Positions 61,179-64,000 of a DNA stretch of 64,000 nucleotides are shown in pieces. The stretch spans positions 124,001 through 188,000 of the forward strand of contig JAAFJE010000006.1 of the NCBI GenBank assembly GCA_013298025.1, in the 5' to 3' direction. Position numbers and translations under genes: made by a program. Position 1 is the stretch's first letter. Each line of letters opens with the position of its first letter. The stretch comes from Cytophagales bacterium (GTDB taxonomy: Bacteria; Bacteroidota; Bacteroidia; Cytophagales; Spirosomataceae). The notes under the pieces were generated by a model. That model saw nothing but the letters and a program-made list of their open reading frames with translations, was not told the origin of the DNA and did no database searches.

Positions 61179-63753
61179 TTGCCGCATTACCTCTATCGTT
61201 TCGCTGTATCTATTACTTGGCTTGGTCTTTTTGGGAGGAAGCACCACTGGGGTTTATGGACAAACTACGCAGGTTAAAGGGCGTATTTCCGACCAAAAGA
61301 CCAACGAGCCAATTCCTTTTGTCAATGTGAGTGTTGTCGGAACAACACAGGGCGTTCAGGCTGATGTCAATGGCAATTATACCTTGACCATCAGTAACGT
61401 GGGTGCTGGAAAAATACAATTCTCTTCGGTAGGGTATCGTAGTGTACAGAAGGCTTTTAAGGTCAATGCAACGCAAACAATTTATATCAAACTACAGAGT
61501 ACAACGCAAAATTTAAGTGAGGTAGTGGTGAAGGGAAAAAAAGAAAAGTACCGCAACAAAGACAACCCTGCCGTAACACTGATTAGAAAAGTAATTGAGC
61601 ATAAAGACGACAATCGCAAAGAAAGCCTCGACTTTTATCAATACGAAAAATACGAAAAGCTTCAACTTGATTTGAGCAATATCGACGAAGCTTATAAAAA
61701 CAAAAAGATTTTCAAAAACTTTCAGTTTATTTTTGATAATCTCGATACTGCCAAACTCACAGGCAAAGTGTCGTTGCCGCTTTACCTAAAAGAAACGGTT
61801 GCAGATGTGTATTATCGCAAAAACCCTAAAGAGGAAAAAAGCTATATCAAAGGCGAAAAGAAAGTGGGTTTAGAACAGTTTCTCGACAACGATGGCATGG
61901 GGGCTTACCTCAATCGGATGTACGAAGAGGTAAATATTTACGACAATAATATCAGTTTGTTGTCGCAGCAATTTATCAGTCCTATTTCGCCGTTATCGCC
62001 TACGTTCTATCGTTTTGTTATTTTAGATACGCTTCAATTTCAGCAAATTAAGTGTATTAAATTGGGTTTTTCGCCACGCAACCAAGCCGATTTTGCTTTT
62101 GTAGGCAATATGCTGGTAGCACTCGATTCGTCGTATGCAGTGCGTCAAATAAGCATGGGTGTACCCAAAAATATCAACCTCAACTTTGTGGCTGATATGT
62201 CGATTGAGCAAGAATTTCAGCCAACCGAGCAACAGTTTTTGATGCTGTCAAAAGATGAAATTAGCATTGAATTTAATTTATTTAAAACTGAAAATTCGAG
62301 AGGAGTGATAGGCAAAAGAGCGGTGTCTTATCGGAATTATCGTTTGAACACACCCATCAATCAGAGCTATTTTAAGCCTATTCAAAAGAATGTATTGGTC
62401 GAAAATGCCCTTAGCCAAGGCGATGATTTTTGGGAAAAAGCACGCCACTCGCAGCTTAGTAAGGTCGAGTCAAACATTTATGCGATGGCCGATAGCATTC
62501 AGCAAGTGCCTGCTTTCAAGCGTTTTATGACTGTCGCTGGGTTGTTGATGTTTGGCTATCACGATTTTGGTAAGTTTGAAATTGGTCCCGTCAATACTTT
62601 TTACAGCTTCAATCCTGTAGAAGGCTTTCGGTTGCGTTTGGGTGGGCGAACCATGGCAAAGCTCAATCCTCGCTTGTATTTTGAAACCTACTTGGCGTAT
62701 GGTTTCAAAGACGAACGTTGGAAAGGATATGCTGGTGTGACCTATAATTTAGGAAAAAACTCAATTTACCAATTTCCCAATCATTACCTACGATTTTCGT
62801 ACCAAGACGAAGTGCGTATTCCGGGACAAGAGTTACAGTTTGTACAGGAAGACAACTTTTTACTATCGTTCAAACGAGGTGTAAACGATAAAATGACCTA
62901 TAACAAAATAGTTAGGGTTGACTACCGCAAAGAATCTCGCTCGGGTATCAGTTATGAGCTAGGGTTTAAGCACCTGACCCAAGAAGCGGCAGGGAGTCTG
63001 AGTTTTGAAAGAGCCACCGATACCGAAGGTTTGTATATCAAAGACAAAGACCTTACCAGTACCGAGTTTTCTTTTAACCTAAGATTTGCCCCTAACGAAC
63101 AGTTTTATCAAGGTAAAAATTATCGGATTCCGATTATCAACAAATATCCCATTTTGCAAGCACGGTATTCGTTGGGTGTTGCCAATTTCTTAAAAGGTGA
63201 TTACAATTACCACAATCTTACGCTCAGGGCCAATAAACGCTTTTTTCTTTCACCGATTGGTTTTACGGATGTCACAGCCGAAGCAGGCAAGATTTGGGGA
63301 ACTGTGCCTTATCCTTTGTTGATGATTCATCGAGCCAATCAGTCGTATTCGTACCAATTGGAGTCATACAACTTGATGAACTTTTTGGAATTTGTGAGTG
63401 ACCAATACGCTGGTATTTTCGTAGATCATTATTTTAATGGCTTCTTTTTTAATAAAATTCCTTTGTTGAAAAAACTCAAATTACGAGAAATCATTACGAT
63501 AAAAGCCTTGTACGGAAGCCTAAGCGACCGCAATAATCCTGCTTACAACGAAAGTTTGTATCGTTTTGCAGTAGATGAACAAGGACGCTCCTTGACTTAC
63601 CAACTAAACAATGGCCCGTATCTGGAAGCCAGTGTGGGAATTGGAAATATTTTGAAGTTTTTCCGAGTTGACTTAGTAAAAAGGCTTACTTACCTCGATA
63701 ACCCCAATGTATCGGAATATGGTATCAGAGGCAGGTTTAAGCTTGATTTTTAG
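61159..63753 (+). CDS. DUF5686/carboxypeptidase-regulatory-like outer-membrane protein
   Basis: An 864-residue outer-membrane protein (ATG 61159, MKNYLYN; earlier in-frame codons lie within gtrA). The signal peptide ends near GVYGQ. Next is a carboxypeptidase-regulatory-like domain (VKGRISDQKTNEPIPFVNVSV). The DUF5686 region starts at about VKGKKEKYRNKDNPAVTLIRKVIEHK, and the C-terminal half looks like a beta barrel (FSYQDEVRIPGQEL, ELGFKHLTQEA, ISEYGIRGRFKLDF-like end). The function of DUF5686 proteins is unknown. Placing it inside a lipid operon hints at a role in envelope biogenesis. Confidence 0.85.
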   Translation: MKNYLYNCRITSIVSLYLLLGLVFLGGSTTGVYGQTTQVKGRISDQKTNEPIPFVNVSVVGTTQGVQADVNGNYTLTISNVGAGKIQFSSVGYRSVQKAFKVNATQTIYIKLQSTTQNLSEVVVKGKKEKYRNKDNPAVTLIRKVIEHKDDNRKESLDFYQYEKYEKLQLDLSNIDEAYKNKKIFKNFQFIFDNLDTAKLTGKVSLPLYLKETVADVYYRKNPKEEKSYIKGEKKVGLEQFLDNDGMGAYLNRMYEEVNIYDNNISLLSQQFISPISPLSPTFYRFVILDTLQFQQIKCIKLGFSPRNQADFAFVGNMLVALDSSYAVRQISMGVPKNINLNFVADMSIEQEFQPTEQQFLMLSKDEISIEFNLFKTENSRGVIGKRAVSYRNYRLNTPINQSYFKPIQKNVLVENALSQGDDFWEKARHSQLSKVESNIYAMADSIQQVPAFKRFMTVAGLLMFGYHDFGKFEIGPVNTFYSFNPVEGFRLRLGGRTMAKLNPRLYFETYLAYGFKDERWKGYAGVTYNLGKNSIYQFPNHYLRFSYQDEVRIPGQELQFVQEDNFLLSFKRGVNDKMTYNKIVRVDYRKESRSGISYELGFKHLTQEAAGSLSFERATDTEGLYIKDKDLTSTEFSFNLRFAPNEQFYQGKNYRIPIINKYPILQARYSLGVANFLKGDYNYHNLTLRANKRFFLSPIGFTDVTAEAGKIWGTVPYPLLMIHRANQSYSYQLESYNLMNFLEFVSDQYAGIFVDHYFNGFFFNKIPLLKKLKLREIITIKALYGSLSDRNNPAYNESLYRFAVDEQGRSLTYQLNNGPYLEASVGIGNILKFFRVDLVKRLTYLDNPNVSEYGIRGRFKLDF

Positions 63754-63810
63754 TCAAAAGTTTGTTTTTTATTTGCTCAAATACACATTCACTTAATTGC
63801 TTCAAACGAT

Positions 63811-64000
63811 ATGTATGCCTTAAAATCAGCGGGACAACAGGTGATTTATAGAATCATCAACCCATTTATCAAACTTTTGATTGCCCTCAAAATAACGCCC
63901 AATATGGTGACAACGGTGGGCTTATTGCTCAACTTGGTAGCGGCAGGCGTTTTTATTTACGGAGCGGAGGCTTCGAGAAGAGGCGATATGGATATTATAG
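63811..64000 (+). CDS. CDP-alcohol phosphatidyltransferase, partial (C-terminus outside window)
   Basis: Reading from ATG 63811 the first 63 residues are visible. LLIALKITPNMVTTVGLLLNLVAAGVFIYGA is the N-terminal membrane region of CDP-alcohol phosphatidyltransferases; the catalytic DG...AR...G...D motif lies beyond the window. These enzymes join a CDP-diacylglycerol to an alcohol or alcohol phosphate. With inositol-phosphate synthase and PgpA in the same operon, a phosphatidylinositol-phosphate synthase is the likely identity. It follows the DUF5686 gene by 57 bases. Confidence 0.78.
   Translation, partial: MYALKSAGQQVIYRIINPFIKLLIALKITPNMVTTVGLLLNLVAAGVFIYGAEASRRGDMDII

Overview
The window looks like chromosomal DNA of a Bacteroidota bacterium, most likely a Cytophagales member (Spirosomataceae/Flectobacillus-like; this placement is an inference). 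The evidence is two secreted proteins with type IX secretion (T9SS) C-terminal sorting domains, a DUF5686 outer-membrane protein, a B-type sdhCAB operon, a Bacteroidota-style promoter (TTTG, 20 bp, TAnnTTTG) in front of sdhC, an outer-membrane TonB-type receptor, and weak use of Shine-Dalgarno sites.

Layout. 1-8.6 kb: fabD (partial), a DCC-family protein, a large T9SS type-B protein, and sdhC-sdhA-sdhB interrupted by a four-helix-bundle gene that is bracketed by inverted TTTGAA-type repeats. 8.6-11.3 kb: a two-gene defence-like pair, an OLD/PtuA-type ATPase plus an HNH protein that carries a frameshift in an A7 run. 11.8-14.5 kb: an Hpt protein, a glycosyltransferase and a TIM-barrel isomerase. 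14.5-21.4 kb: a five-gene minus-strand operon matching the MoxR-vWA-beta-propeller (bpX) ternary systems. 21.5-26.7 kb: two related, divergently arranged sensor modules built from multi-pass membrane proteins, a 46-50 aa one-helix protein, a HisKA_3 kinase and (once) a LuxR-type regulator. 26.7-29.8 kb: thiamine diphosphokinase and molybdenum-cofactor genes mobA, moaC and moeA. 29.8-32.9 kb: two nearly identical AAA-ATPase/PD-(D/E)XK genes in tandem. 32.9-37.5 kb: a peptidoglycan-peptide recycling operon. 37.6-44.9 kb: lgt, two rhodaneses, a T9SS type-A protein, a PASTA protein, a sugar kinase and an arginyl-transferase-like protein. 45.3-52 kb: a hybrid two-component kinase, a broken Rpn-type nuclease, trxB and an M23/LysM peptidase. 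52-56.3 kb: a Crp/Fnr regulator, a TonB-type receptor and a 24-bp tandem-repeat array. 56.5-64 kb: a TlpA-type thiol protein, a TetR regulator and an operon starting with inositol-phosphate synthase and running through pgpA, gtrA and DUF5686 into a CDP-alcohol phosphatidyltransferase cut by the window end.

How the genes work together. sdhCAB forms complex II. The NlpC/P60 peptidase, serine hydrolase and dipeptide epimerase fit recovery of cell-wall peptides. The last operon fits inositol-phospholipid synthesis. A palindrome with arms GTCAA/TTGAC occurs both between the promoter elements of tetR and upstream of the inositol-phosphate synthase gene, so the TetR protein probably represses itself and controls this lipid pathway. 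No rRNA, tRNA, CRISPR array or complete insertion sequence was recognised.
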